Positions 18,827 to 28,543 are shown, numbered from the stretch's first letter. The stretch: DNA of 64,000 nt from Sphingomonas sp. PP-CC-1A-547 (GCF_003610375.1 NZ_RAPZ01000010.1:656161-720160), one strand, 5' to 3'. The notes: generated by a model not told the origin, from the sequence alone. Numbers and translations are program-made.

Positions 18827-18908
18827 TTTACGTGTACGCCCGGTGTTACCGCTCGAAGCAAGGACATGACCGGGTGTCGAAGGTCAGCACGCCGCGCGAG
18901 CCCCTCAC

Positions 18909-20324
18909 CTACCGATCGAACGTTACCGCATGCGGCCGTGCGGCAACCGTCGTGTACATCCGCGCCGGCGCATCGAGCCAGAACGGCGCGAGCTTGGCGG
19001 AGTCGACACGTTCGATGCCAACCACCCACGCGCGCGCTGCCTGCGCCTCGTCGCCAGCCGTCACGTACAGGATGTTGGTCGCGACGACCGGCACGAACAT
19101 CGGCCGGTTGGCCGCGGTCATCGTCCGGATCGCCTCCCGCGCGATCGCCGTCACGGTACGGATCGTCCGCGTTTCGCCAGCCGCCAGCGCGAACGGCGGG
19201 GCGACGGGCCGCATAACGGGCGCCGCGTTGAACTGCGCAAGGTCCTGATCCTGATCGGCGTGCGCGGTAAGCAACGCGACGCCGGTGCGGATCGCTTCGG
19301 CCGACGCGGTGCCCGTGTTGGTCACGACGAGTTCGCACTCGACGGTTGCGCTCAGCAGATTGAGGCCGGCGCGCAGCGGGCGCAGTTCGCAGGTCAGCCG
19401 GGCACGCGCGGCGACTGGCGGAGTAGGTGGCGCCTTGCCCCTAGGCTCGAGAAATTTGGGCGCGGCCATTGGCACGGCAGCAACGGGTTCGACCGCAGAT
19501 GCCGTGGCAGGGGTGACAGCCGCCGGGGTTTGGACCGGTTCGGAGACGACTGGCTTTGGGGCGACGGGTTTGGGGGCGACGGGCGGGGCGACCAGCTTCG
19601 CGGCAACGGGCGGCGGAGTCGGATCGGCATAGGCTTCGGGTTCGATGCTCCCGTACCGGTGGCTGCGCGGCTTGCGGCGGAGCGCCCACAGCGCGCCGAG
19701 AACCACGACAATCGCCGTCAGCGAAAGCCACAGCGGCATCGCGCTGCCCTTTTCCGGCGTCGAGAGGGTGGATTCCGGGGTTGAGGCCGGCGTCGTTGCT
19801 GGCACCGACGCGGTGGGCTGCGGCGCGGTGGGCTGCGGCACCACTTCGGTGGTCGGGGTCTGCGGTGGCGACGATTGGAGAGCGGGGTCGGGCGCGGGCG
19901 CGGCGACGGGTGCCGGTTCGGCCGATGTCGGCGGACGCATTGGCTCGTCGTCCGAAGCGCGCTGTCGGGTCGTTTGTTCCGGCGTTGTCCGGGTGGTTAC
20001 TCGTTCGCGCGTGGGCGCTTCGGTCGTCGTGCGATCGACGCCTGCACGTTGCGTAGTCGCGCGATCCGTGGCTGGCTTTGCCGCAGCGGTCGAGCGGGGA
20101 GTACGACGGGGGGCGGGCGTGGTGTTCGGCAGGACGATCGTCGGCGCGGCGGGCACCGGAATCACGGCGGCATCGGGGTTCGCCTGCGTGCCGGGGGTCT
20201 GGAGGCGCTCCAGGCCGCGCACGGGTGCGGCCGGCTCGGTTTGCGCGGCCGCCGGGGTCGCTGTGGCGGCCAGGACGGTCATGGTGGCGAGCAGGGCGGC
20301 CAGCGCCCCGCGGTCGGTCGTCAT
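18909..20324 (-). CDS. Pro-rich membrane-anchored protein of unknown function
   Basis: The 471-residue product has a signal-like N-terminus (1-28, ending TPAAAQ), a long Pro/Thr/Ala low-complexity stretch (about 45-190), one transmembrane helix (196-216, PLWLSLTAIVVVLGALWALRR), a second Pro-rich linker with PKPVAPKP repeats, and a folded C-terminal domain (about 305-471). That domain begins ARLTCELRPLRAGLNLLSATVECELVVTNTG, which resembles an immunoglobulin-like or DUF11-like beta domain. ATG at 20324 has CAGGGGAT upstream. The longer open frame overlaps the amidohydrolase out of frame and was rejected. The function is unknown; an envelope role is inferred. Confidence 0.75.
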   Translation of the reverse strand: MTTDRGALAALLATMTVLAATATPAAAQTEPAAPVRGLERLQTPGTQANPDAAVIPVPAAPTIVLPNTTPAPRRTPRSTAAAKPATDRATTQRAGVDRTTTEAPTRERVTTRTTPEQTTRQRASDDEPMRPPTSAEPAPVAAPAPDPALQSSPPQTPTTEVVPQPTAPQPTASVPATTPASTPESTLSTPEKGSAMPLWLSLTAIVVVLGALWALRRKPRSHRYGSIEPEAYADPTPPPVAAKLVAPPVAPKPVAPKPVVSEPVQTPAAVTPATASAVEPVAAVPMAAPKFLEPRGKAPPTPPVAARARLTCELRPLRAGLNLLSATVECELVVTNTGTASAEAIRTGVALLTAHADQDQDLAQFNAAPVMRPVAPPFALAAGETRTIRTVTAIAREAIRTMTAANRPMFVPVVATNILYVTAGDEAQAARAWVVGIERVDSAKLAPFWLDAPARMYTTVAARPHAVTFDR

Positions 20325-20541
20325 CGTCGAAATCCCCTGCGCGCGGTCGTCGCGGCGTTGTGGGCGGGGGAGGCTGAACGTGACCCGACGGCAACCCGTG
20401 ATGCGACGAGTTGCTTCTGGGTAGCGGTGAAACGTTGACGGCATGTGAGCTGCTGGCATCGGTGGACTGCACTCCGCCCTTGCCAGCGGAGAGTGTTGCC
20501 GCAGGTATCGGAAAGAGCGGACACGGAGCAGGGCGCTTCCC

Positions 20542-20599
20542 TTACCTCCCCCTCCGTCTGGCAAGGGCCAGCCACCTCCCCCTTGCGGGGGAGGATCAG
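20542..20599. repeat. Family-1 palindromic repeat, single copy
   Basis: CCTCCCCCTCCGTCTGGCAAG, GCCAGCCACCTCC, CCCTTGCGGGGGAGGATC. It lies nine bases from the 3' end of the amidohydrolase gene. Confidence 0.82.
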
Positions 20600-20608
20600 T
20601 AGGCTGGC

Positions 20609-21880
20609 TTACTTGGGTGCGACGACCACTGAGCCGCCCTTCATCACGAAGGCGGGGTGTTCCAGTTGGCGGACGTCGGCGAGCGGATCGCCGTCGACTG
20701 CGACGAGATCGCCGAACCGGCCCGGCTGGATCGCACCGACGTCTGCGGTTCTGGCCAACGCGGTCGCGGCGCTGGAAGTGGCGGCCTGGATCGCCTCCAG
20801 CGGCGTCATGCCCCATTCGACCATCTTGGCGAACTGGAGCGCGTTGTTGCCGTTGGGATAGACCCCGCCATCGGTGCCGAACAGCATCTTCACACCGGCG
20901 GCGTGCGCCGCGCGGAAGGTCTGGCGCTGCTTGAGGCCGACCTGGCGTTCCTTCTCCAGGCTCTCCGGGAAGACACCGTTCTTGGCGCCCTCGGCGAGGA
21001 TATAGTCGTCGTCGTAGATATCCATGTCGAACCACGCCCCGCTCGCCTTGGCCAGCTTGAACGACTCGGCGTCGGCGAGGCTGGCGTGTTCGATCGTGTC
21101 GACGCCTGCGCGCAGTGCGTCGTTGATCCCCTCGGCGCCGTGCGCGTGGACCGCGACCTTCATGCCGAGCATGTGCGCTTCCTCGACGATCGCCTTGATC
21201 TCGGCGAGGCTGATCTGCTGCGCGCCGACGGCGTCGGTCTTCGAGAGGACGCCGCCGGTCATGCAGACCTTCACAACCTCGGCGCCGTATTTGCGGATCG
21301 TCCGCACGGCGCCGCGAAACTCGTCGGGGGTGTTGGCGATCTGCGGGTGCGGGACCTGAATAGAGGGCGGGAACTCGGTCGCGTCGCAGTGGCCGCCGGT
21401 GGCGCCGAGCGCGTAGGTGGCGGGGACGATGCGTGGGCCGGGAACATAGCCGCGCTCGATCCCTTGTTTCAGCGCGACGTCGTCGTAATTGGCCGAGCCG
21501 ACGTTGCGGACGGTCGTGAAGCCCGCATCGAGCGTCTTCCGGGCATTCGCCACGCCGACGACGGTCCAGAAATTGTCGGTGAATTCGAGCTGCCGATAGC
21601 CGCTGAGCGTCGGGTCGCTGGTCAGATGGACGTGCATGTCGATCAGGCCGGGGAGCAGCGTCCGCTCTCCCAGATCGACGCGTTCGGCGCCGGCGGGCAC
21701 CGCGTCGCCCTTGCGGCCCACTGCGGTGATGCGGCCATCGACGATCGTCACCTGCGGGTTGTCGACTCGCTTGCTCGCAAGGACGTCGATCATGTGCGCT
21801 GCGGTAACGACGACGGTCTTCGCATCGGCATTGGCGGTGGTCGTCGCGAGTAGCGTCGCGATGAGAATGCGCGCGATCAT
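20609..21880 (-). CDS. Secreted metal-dependent amidohydrolase
   Basis: This 423-residue amidohydrolase-superfamily TIM-barrel enzyme is of the prolidase-like/imidazolonepropionase-related group. Metal ligands are visible: HVH in LPGLIDMHVHLT (about 78-88), a Lys in VVKVCMTGG as the probable carbamylated bridge, HAHG and HASL in the middle, and the Asp of LFGTDGG near 340. A signal peptide (MIARILIATLLATTTANADA) indicates export, as in secreted Xaa-Pro or N-acyl dipeptidases of this group. ATG at 21880 has AAGGGGAC upstream. The substrate is unproven. Confidence 0.88.
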   Translation of the reverse strand: MIARILIATLLATTTANADAKTVVVTAAHMIDVLASKRVDNPQVTIVDGRITAVGRKGDAVPAGAERVDLGERTLLPGLIDMHVHLTSDPTLSGYRQLEFTDNFWTVVGVANARKTLDAGFTTVRNVGSANYDDVALKQGIERGYVPGPRIVPATYALGATGGHCDATEFPPSIQVPHPQIANTPDEFRGAVRTIRKYGAEVVKVCMTGGVLSKTDAVGAQQISLAEIKAIVEEAHMLGMKVAVHAHGAEGINDALRAGVDTIEHASLADAESFKLAKASGAWFDMDIYDDDYILAEGAKNGVFPESLEKERQVGLKQRQTFRAAHAAGVKMLFGTDGGVYPNGNNALQFAKMVEWGMTPLEAIQAATSSAATALARTADVGAIQPGRFGDLVAVDGDPLADVRQLEHPAFVMKGGSVVVAPK

Positions 21881-22009
21881 GTAGGTCCCCTTCCCCGTGT
21901 TACGCGCTGTGTGCGGTACCGCGGGCGATCGGGCAAGTGCCGCATCTTGCCCTATTGTCGACACCGGTACAGGCCATCTGTGATGCTTCCGACGACGAGA
22001 TCGCCCGTG

Positions 22010-24394
22010 ATGATGCTTCGATTTCTTCCGTTCTGCGCGCTGGCTGCTGCGCTGGTGCCCTTGGCTGCGCGCGCCGATCCGGCACCGTTCGACCTGACCG
22101 GGCCCAGCCTGCGCGTTGGCGTGACGCATGGGACGACGACGTTGCCGATCGCGCAGGTGCCGAGGCTCGCGACCGGTGACCGCGTGTCGATCGCGGCGGA
22201 TCTGGCCGTCGGCAAGAAGGACGACGGCGCACGCTATCTGCTGGTCGCGGCATTCCTGCGCGGGGCGACCGAGCCGCCGCCGAAGTCGTGGTTCTTCAAG
22301 GCCGAGACGTGGAAGGCGAAGAAGAACGCGCTGGCGCTAACGGTACCCGACGGCGCGCGGCAACTGGTGGTGTTCCTGGTGCCCGAGAGCGGCGGGTTCG
22401 ATGCCGTCGTGTCGGCGGTGCGCAAGCAGCCGGGGGCGTTCGTGCGTGCGGTGCAGGATCTCGACCAAGCGTCGCTCGATCGAGCGCGGCTCGATGCGTT
22501 TCTCGACGGGATCCATGCGCTGGAGCGGACGCGGCCGGAGCGGATCGAGGCGGTATCGCCGCTGCTGTCGCGCAGTCTGGCGATCAAGCTGAAGGCGGAG
22601 TGCCTCGATCTCGCGGCGGACCTGCAAGCCTCCTGCCTGACGCAAAGCCGCGATTCGCTGGTGCTGGCGGATGGGCAGAGTTCGACGCTGGCGGATACTC
22701 TGGTGGGGGCGCCGACCGATCTGGCGCTGCAATTGAGCGCGACGCCGGAGGGCGGGCTTGGCTATTACAGCCCGTATATCGGCGTGGTGCGCGATCTGGC
22801 GAAGATCTTCGGCGCGTTCCAGACGACGCAGTTCCGGTACATTCCGGCACTGGCGCGGGCGCATGACGATCGGCTGGCGCTGCTGCTAAACGCCGCGCCG
22901 TCGTTTGCCAGCCCGAAGTCGGTGATGGTCGTGGCGATGCCGGTGATCGAGACGGACGCGTCGCAGACCCCGACGATGCGGCGCGCGGAGGCCGATCGGC
23001 TGGTCTGCGCGGCCAAGCCCGATCTGGTGCTACCGGTCGAGGGGGCGCCGCTGATCTATGCGACCAAGTTCGCGCATGACATGAGCTTGCGGGTGACGAC
23101 GCCGCAGGGGGGCGTGGTCGAACTGCCGGTGCAGGCCGATGCCGAGCGTGGCGGCTATGTGCTCGACCAGGTCGGGATGCGGACCGCGGGATTGAGCAGC
23201 GTGACCGATGCGACGTTGCACGGCCGCTGGGGCTTCACGCCGTTCGATGGACCGCGGTTTTGGTTGCAGGTGCCGCGTGCGGGCGGGTGGCAAATGGTCG
23301 ATACCGACCCCGAGAGTCTCGTGGTCGGGCGTGACAACGCGGTCTCGCTGGCGGGGCCGACGCCGAGTTGCGTGGAGTCGGTGACATTGGTTGGTGCGGC
23401 GGGCGATGTACCGCTCGCGTGGACGTCGACCGGCGATCGCATTGGCCTGACCTTGCCGTTGGCTAAGATCGCGCCGGGAAAATTGTCGCTGCTCGTGAAG
23501 CAATACGGGGTCGAGGCGCCGGACAAGATCGCGTTGATCGCACTCGCAGAGGCAGGGCGGATCGATGGTCTGACGCTGTATGCCGGCGATGCGTCGGGGA
23601 CGCTGAATGGGACGCGGCTCGATCTGGTGGCGTCGATGACGATCGACGGGGTCGCGTTCAAGCCGGGCGACGTCGTGCGGGCGGACAAGGCGGATCGGCT
23701 GGCGCTGGTGGCGGGTACGGTGCCGACGTTCGCGGCGGGCCAGGCGAAGACGGCGCTCGTGACGCTGACCGATGGACGGAAGCGGTCGGTAAAGTTCACC
23801 GTCGCGGCGGCGCGGCCCAAGGCGACGCTGATCGCGAAGAGCGTGGTCGTGCCACCCTCCCCTGGCCTGCCGGTCGTGCTGGCCGGGGATACGGCGATCG
23901 CGCAGGGTGCCCGCCTGACGTTCTCGCTGCGTGCGGAGGGAACACGATTTTCTGCGGGCGACAGTGTCGAGATCGCGACGGCGGATGGCGCCATGACGAC
24001 CAGTGTCACGTCGGGGCGCGGGCTGACGGTGCAGGACGATCGGATCGCTGTAGCATCGGTGGAGCCGGGCAAGGCGCTCGGGGTTTCCGCGCATGGGCCG
24101 CTCAAATGGCGACTGGTGCAAGGCGGCGTTGCGGGGGATTGGGTGCCGCTCACGACGCTGGTGCGGACGCCGGCATTGGCTGGGGTCGCGTGCAAGGAGA
24201 CCTGTACGCTGACCGGGACCGACCTGTTCCTGATCGAGTCGATTGCGGCGAATGCCGGGTTTGCCGACGCGATTCGCGTGCCGGACGGGTTCACCGGGGC
24301 TTCGCTCGCGGTGCCGAAGCCGGTCGGCGGGACGCTATTCCTGCGGCTGCGGGACGATCCGGGCGTAACGGCGTCGATCGCAGTCGGTTCGTAG
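22010..24394 (+). CDS. Large exported protein of unknown function
   Basis: The product is about 794 residues with a clear signal peptide (MMLRFLPFCALAAALVPLAARA). I recognise no catalytic motif. The first half has helical stretches and paired cysteines (AECLDLAADLQASCL); the second half is beta-rich with repeated short domains, suggesting Ig-like or carbohydrate-binding-like modules. The open frame extends 33 codons further upstream, but those residues are basic and Cys-rich, so I chose the ATG-ATG at 22010. No clear ribosome binding site was seen. It is divergent from the amidohydrolase with about 130 bases between them. Possibly a surface protein. Confidence 0.75.
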   Translation: MMLRFLPFCALAAALVPLAARADPAPFDLTGPSLRVGVTHGTTTLPIAQVPRLATGDRVSIAADLAVGKKDDGARYLLVAAFLRGATEPPPKSWFFKAETWKAKKNALALTVPDGARQLVVFLVPESGGFDAVVSAVRKQPGAFVRAVQDLDQASLDRARLDAFLDGIHALERTRPERIEAVSPLLSRSLAIKLKAECLDLAADLQASCLTQSRDSLVLADGQSSTLADTLVGAPTDLALQLSATPEGGLGYYSPYIGVVRDLAKIFGAFQTTQFRYIPALARAHDDRLALLLNAAPSFASPKSVMVVAMPVIETDASQTPTMRRAEADRLVCAAKPDLVLPVEGAPLIYATKFAHDMSLRVTTPQGGVVELPVQADAERGGYVLDQVGMRTAGLSSVTDATLHGRWGFTPFDGPRFWLQVPRAGGWQMVDTDPESLVVGRDNAVSLAGPTPSCVESVTLVGAAGDVPLAWTSTGDRIGLTLPLAKIAPGKLSLLVKQYGVEAPDKIALIALAEAGRIDGLTLYAGDASGTLNGTRLDLVASMTIDGVAFKPGDVVRADKADRLALVAGTVPTFAAGQAKTALVTLTDGRKRSVKFTVAAARPKATLIAKSVVVPPSPGLPVVLAGDTAIAQGARLTFSLRAEGTRFSAGDSVEIATADGAMTTSVTSGRGLTVQDDRIAVASVEPGKALGVSAHGPLKWRLVQGGVAGDWVPLTTLVRTPALAGVACKETCTLTGTDLFLIESIAANAGFADAIRVPDGFTGASLAVPKPVGGTLFLRLRDDPGVTASIAVGS

Positions 24395-24482
24395 CGTTCG
24401 CCGTTTGGCGCGCGATCAGTAGTCACCATCGCTGGCCCGTTTGCGGTGGCGGCGGGCGGGCGATTGTCGCTATGGGGCGCGG

Positions 24483-24713
24483 ATGACCGCATCGGATCTC
24501 CAGAGCCTGTTCGTCACCAACCTCGTCCGGTACAATAGCGGCGACCGGCGACGGTGGCGGCTGATCGTCGGCGACGTGAAGGTCTACAGCCTCGCGACGC
24601 ACGCGCATTGCAACTGGGCAGTGACCCCGTCGGGCAGCGCGAGCGAGGTCGACGCGGTCGAGCGGCTGGCGGACCGGCTGCGCGAGGATCATCCCATCAT
24701 CACCGCCGGCTGA
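24483..24713 (+). CDS. Small hypothetical protein
   Basis: This 76-residue soluble protein (MTASDLQSLFVTNLVRYNSGDRRRW start) has a central WRLIVGDVKVYSLATHAHCNW segment and a C-terminal helix, VDAVERLADRLREDHP. This pattern fits the short conserved proteins common in sphingomonads. No function is known. It starts 89 bases after the large exported protein and 52 bases before another small gene. Confidence 0.65.
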   Translation: MTASDLQSLFVTNLVRYNSGDRRRWRLIVGDVKVYSLATHAHCNWAVTPSGSASEVDAVERLADRLREDHPIITAG

Positions 24714-24765
24714 CGGCGTCTCATATACCCTGGCGGACGGCCTTTTATCTACGCAGGAGCGACAC

Positions 24766-25053
24766 ATGGCGAAGCAATATTGGGCGCAGATCATCGAACT
24801 CGACGAGGAAATGACCGCCGCTACGATTCCGGGCGCGACCGATCACGAAGATGCAGCGGATTCGCTGGTGGCGGATTTCGTCGGCGCGATGGGCGGAGAG
24901 ATCATTTCCGGCGCGGTGCGCGTCTGGGTGCAGGGCGGGGTCGAGAAGGTCTATGACTGGAAGGCGGACTTCACGATGCCCGACATGGACGACATGGGTG
25001 ACGAGGACGAGATGGAGGTCGAGGGCGAGATCGAGCTGACCGAGCGGGTTTGA
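24766..25053 (+). CDS. Small acidic hypothetical protein
   Basis: This 95-residue, very acidic protein starts MAKQYWAQIIELDEEMTAA and ends in an Asp/Glu/Met-rich tail (DMDDMGDEDEMEVEGEIE). ATG at 24766 has AGGAG about eight bases upstream. No domain is recognised; the acidic tail suggests a metal- or protein-binding role, but that is only inference. Confidence 0.7.
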   Translation: MAKQYWAQIIELDEEMTAATIPGATDHEDAADSLVADFVGAMGGEIISGAVRVWVQGGVEKVYDWKADFTMPDMDDMGDEDEMEVEGEIELTERV

Positions 25054-25058
25054 CCCTG

Positions 25059-25164
25059 CTCCCCTCCCTGAACTGGAGGGGTTGGGGGTGGGTCGGCCTG
25101 TTGGCGGACGTCGTCCGTTCCAAGCAGCCGCCCCCCCCCTGCCCCTCCCTATCAGGGAGGGGTG
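25059..25164. repeat. Family-4 inverted repeat (CCCTCCCT type)
   Basis: CTCCCCTCCCTGAACTGGAGGGG, then GGGGGTGGGTCGG and CCCCTCCCTATCAGGGAGGGG. It is similar to 48585-48696. It fills the gap between convergent genes and contains a run of nine C (25131-25139). Confidence 0.75.
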
Positions 25165-25168
25165 AAAG

Positions 25169-26689
25169 TCAGGGGACGGTTTGGCCTGCCGGCGCGAGTT
25201 CGTGCCACGTGTGGTCGTCGTGCGCCAGGAGCGCGTCCGCAGCGGCTGGGCCTAGCGTCCCGGCCTCGTAGAGTTCCGGCATGCCAGCGTCATGGGCCCA
25301 GAGGTCGAGGAACGGCTGTACCGCGGCCCAGCCCGCCTCGATCGCGTCCGCCCGTTGGAACAGCGTCTGGTCGCCGACGAACAGGTCGTAGATCAGCGAC
25401 TCGTATCCGGTCAGATGACCGATATCGAAGGCGTCGGCATACCGGAAATCGAGCGCAATCGGCGCGGTCGCCACTTCAAGGCCGGGTCGCTTGATGTTGA
25501 TGTCCATGCTCAGCCCTTCGTCGGGCTGGATCTGGATAATCAGGCGGTTGGGCGGCAGCATGTCGGCGGCGGCACCGGGGAACGACGCGAATGGGACCGG
25601 CTTGAAGGTGATCGCGATCTCGGTGTCGCGACACGCCATTGCCTTGCCGGTGCGCAGATAGAACGGCACGCCCGCCCAGCGCCATGTGTCGACCATCAGC
25701 TTCAGCGCGACATAGGTTTCGGTCCGGCTGTCCGGCGCGACGTCGGGCGAGGCGGTGTAGGCGGGGACATCGACCCCCTTCACTTTTCCCGCGGTATACT
25801 GGCCGCGGACGCCGTTGCGCTTCGCCTTGCCGGGCGAATAGACGCGAACGGCTTTGAGCACCTTGCCCTTTTCGTTGCGGATCGCCTCGGCATCGAAGCT
25901 CGCGGGCGGCTCCATCGCGACCATCGCGAGCAACTGGAACAGGTGGTTGGGGACCATGTCGCGTAGCGCGCCGGTGCCGTCGTAGAACTTGCCGCGGGTG
26001 CCGACGTCGACCGTCTCGGCGGCGGTGATCTGGACGTGCGCAATGCAGTCCGAATTCCAGACGCGCTCGATCATCATGTTCGCGAACCGCGCGGTCATGA
26101 TGTTCTGGACGGTTTCCTTGCCCAGGAAATGGTCGATCCGGTAGATTTGCGCCTCGGACACGCGGGCGAGGATGCGTGCGTTGAGATCGCGGGCGGAGGC
26201 AAGGTCGTGGCCGAACGGCTTCTCGATCGCGATCCGGCGGAAGCCATGCGGCGTCTCTGCCATCAGGCCGTGGTCGGCGAGCTTGTCGACGATCGTGCCG
26301 AAGAACTTCGCGGGCACCGCGAAGTAGAACGCGACGTTGCCGTTCACCCGGGCCTTGAGTTGCTCGAAGACGTCGTCCTTGGTGAAATCGCCCTGGAGAT
26401 AGCCGACTCGGTCCTTGAGCCGCGCCCATGCGTCGCCCTTCTCGCCATCGCCCTCGCCGCCCTTCGCATCGAACGTGCCAAGCGCCTCGCGCAACGACTG
26501 GTCGTTTCCTTCGTCGATGCCGACGCCGAGCACATGGAAATCATTCCCGACCAGCCCGAGCCGGGTCATGTTGATCAATGCCGGCATTAACAAGCGGCGG
26601 GTCAGGTCACCGAAGGCACCGAAGATCACGAGCGTCGTCGGCGGTGCGGGCTTCACGGACTTGCTCACGAATTCGCCTCTGGCATGCAT
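25169..26689 (-). CDS. zwf: Glucose-6-phosphate dehydrogenase
   Basis: It oxidises glucose 6-phosphate to 6-phosphogluconolactone with NAD(P)+, the first step of the Entner-Doudoroff and pentose phosphate pathways. The 506-residue product has the dinucleotide-binding motif GAFGDLTRRLL near 25 and the active-site signature RIDHFLGKE. ATG at 26689 follows AAAGGG closely. Sphingomonads use the Entner-Doudoroff route, so this is probably central metabolism, although edd, pgl and glk are not beside it. An in-frame GTG 7 codons later (VSKSVKP) is an alternative start. Confidence 0.95.
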   Translation of the reverse strand: MHARGEFVSKSVKPAPPTTLVIFGAFGDLTRRLLMPALINMTRLGLVGNDFHVLGVGIDEGNDQSLREALGTFDAKGGEGDGEKGDAWARLKDRVGYLQGDFTKDDVFEQLKARVNGNVAFYFAVPAKFFGTIVDKLADHGLMAETPHGFRRIAIEKPFGHDLASARDLNARILARVSEAQIYRIDHFLGKETVQNIMTARFANMMIERVWNSDCIAHVQITAAETVDVGTRGKFYDGTGALRDMVPNHLFQLLAMVAMEPPASFDAEAIRNEKGKVLKAVRVYSPGKAKRNGVRGQYTAGKVKGVDVPAYTASPDVAPDSRTETYVALKLMVDTWRWAGVPFYLRTGKAMACRDTEIAITFKPVPFASFPGAAADMLPPNRLIIQIQPDEGLSMDINIKRPGLEVATAPIALDFRYADAFDIGHLTGYESLIYDLFVGDQTLFQRADAIEAGWAAVQPFLDLWAHDAGMPELYEAGTLGPAAADALLAHDDHTWHELAPAGQTVP

Positions 26690-26751
26690 CGACCCTTTCT
26701 GCGGTGGTTCCTTCAAACCGCATAGCGTGTGCCGATGTTCCCCGCACGCCC

Positions 26752-28305
26752 TCAGGTCGCCGTGAGGATGTTGTCCCCGAACGCACGCGCGTCGACCTCC
26801 GCCCAGTCGAGTTCTTCCTGCAGGCGGCGATAGACGTCCTCGGCTACCTCGCCCTTGTCGCGCATCTCGTGGAGCACGACACGCTGGCAGGCGATCATTT
26901 CCAAGTGGAGTTCGTCGAATTCGGAGGTCGCCTGCGGATCGTCCGCTTCGGCGGTGACCTTGCCCGCCGCGCCATAACGGAACCTCAATGCATCCGCCGC
27001 CGCGCCCTCGCGTGCCGGCAGCACCGCAAGTCCAGCATCGATCAGCCGCTTACGCGCGGGGGCGATCTCGTCGGCCAGCCCGGTATCCGCGCCAAGTTCC
27101 AAGCGACGGATCAGCGGGCCGAGCGTCAGCCCCTGCAGCACCAGCGTGCCGATCACCACACCGAATGCCGCCAGCACGATCAGGTCGCGCCCCGGTACCG
27201 ACCGCGGCAGCGCGAACGCGGTCGCGAGCGTCAGCAGGCCTCGCATGCCCGACCAGGACAGGATGATCGACGCATTCCACGGGGGCGGCTTGGGCAGCCA
27301 GGACGGCGCGTAGCGGTTGGCGATTACGCCCTCGACGAACCGCACGAAGAACACCCAAGCGATACGCATGACGAGTACGGTCGCCAGCACCGCGGCGGCG
27401 AACCCGATCGCGGGCCAGCGCTCGGCGGCGGGCAGGCCGACCAGCACGTCGCGCGATTGCAGCCCCATCAATGCGAACGCGATGATGTTGAGGACGAGGA
27501 CCGCCGCCGACCATACCGCCGCGCCCTGCAACCGATCGCGCGCGGGCTGGCCGATCGGGCGGCGCTGCGACACGATCATCCCGAACGTGACGACCGCGAG
27601 CACCGGCGAGATATGCAGCCGCTCGGCGAGCAGCCAGATCCCGAACGTTACCGCAAAATCGGCGAGGCTCGCGCCGAGCGTCCGCGCGAACAGCGGCGTC
27701 ACGCGGAGATACAGCCACGAGGCGATGACGCCGAGGACGATCCCGCCCGGCACCGCCGCGGCGAGCGCGAGTGGCGTCACCGGCGTGTCGGAATGCGTCG
27801 CGAACGCCACCGCGAGCCCGAACAACAACAGCGCCGTGGCGTCGTTGAGAAGGCTCTCCCCCTGCAGCAACAACAGGCCGCGGCGCGGGATGCCGACTTC
27901 GCCGAGCACCGCTTCCGATGCGGCGGCATCGGGCGGTGCGACGATCGCACCCAAGGCGAACGCGGCGGCTAGCGGTAAACCGCCTAGCGTGACACCGACT
28001 AGGGCGACCGCTGCGGCGGTGACGAGTACGGCGAACACGGCGAGACTCAGCAGTGGGAACCAGTGTCGCCGCAACGCGCGCGGGCTGGTGTGATACGCGG
28101 CGTGGAGCAACGCAGGTGCGATGAACAAGGCCAGCGCCAGATGCGGCTCGACCATGATCTTCGGTGCGAATGGCAGCGCGGCAAAGCCGATCCCGGCCAC
28201 TGCCAGCAAGGTGGGATACGGCACGTTCAACTTGCGCGCGAGGACCAGCAGGACCAGCGCGGTCAGCAGGATGACGTCGAGACTTTCGAATAATTCCACG
28301 GGCAC
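26752..28305 (-). CDS. CPA1-family Na+/H+ antiporter
   Basis: This inner-membrane cation/proton antiporter has about 12 hydrophobic helices (LLTALVLLVLARKLN, LALALFIAPALLHAAY, PLLSLAVFAVLVTAAAVALVGV and more). It has the CPA1 motif GAIVAPPDAAA, with the ion-binding Asp, followed by GESLLNDATALLLF. The C-terminal 110 residues are cytosolic and charged. The open frame extends upstream only into a terminator T-run, so the start must be after 28350; GTG at 28305 (MPVELFESLD) is my choice, without a clear ribosome binding site. Confidence 0.9.
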   Translation of the reverse strand: MPVELFESLDVILLTALVLLVLARKLNVPYPTLLAVAGIGFAALPFAPKIMVEPHLALALFIAPALLHAAYHTSPRALRRHWFPLLSLAVFAVLVTAAAVALVGVTLGGLPLAAAFALGAIVAPPDAAASEAVLGEVGIPRRGLLLLQGESLLNDATALLLFGLAVAFATHSDTPVTPLALAAAVPGGIVLGVIASWLYLRVTPLFARTLGASLADFAVTFGIWLLAERLHISPVLAVVTFGMIVSQRRPIGQPARDRLQGAAVWSAAVLVLNIIAFALMGLQSRDVLVGLPAAERWPAIGFAAAVLATVLVMRIAWVFFVRFVEGVIANRYAPSWLPKPPPWNASIILSWSGMRGLLTLATAFALPRSVPGRDLIVLAAFGVVIGTLVLQGLTLGPLIRRLELGADTGLADEIAPARKRLIDAGLAVLPAREGAAADALRFRYGAAGKVTAEADDPQATSEFDELHLEMIACQRVVLHEMRDKGEVAEDVYRRLQEELDWAEVDARAFGDNILTAT

Positions 28306-28350
28306 GCAACGGGTGGGAGGAGCGGACGGGCCCGCCGCATTGCGCAGGCC

Positions 28351-28386
28351 AAAAAAAACCACCCCGTGCGTATCGCACGGAGTGGC
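28351..28386 (-). terminator. Rho-independent terminator downstream of SapC
   Basis: Minus strand: CCACTCCGTGCG-ATA-CGCACGGGGTGG followed by eight T. It ends the FAD-oxidase/SapC side and insulates the antiporter gene. Confidence 0.9.
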
Positions 28387-28543
28387 CTAGGTTCAGGGAG
28401 GAGGGACGCTAGAAGCGTCCCGTACGGCGCCGCGAAAGGGGGGGACACGATGCCGTACAGGACCTAAATGGGTGAGCGCCGTTTTGGTTCAACCCCTGCT
28501 GCACCGCACCCCAAATAATTTTCGCGGCCTGCCGGTTTCGCTA

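Noticed and set aside
20324..21035. Extension of the Pro-rich membrane protein to 708 residues
   Set aside because: The added part overlaps the amidohydrolase on the same strand out of frame, and is Arg/Gly-rich noise; the ATG at 20324 has a signal peptide and ribosome binding site.
28306..28362. Antiporter start at 28362 (GTG VFFG)
   Set aside because: Those codons are the T-run and stem of a terminator for the upstream transcript.
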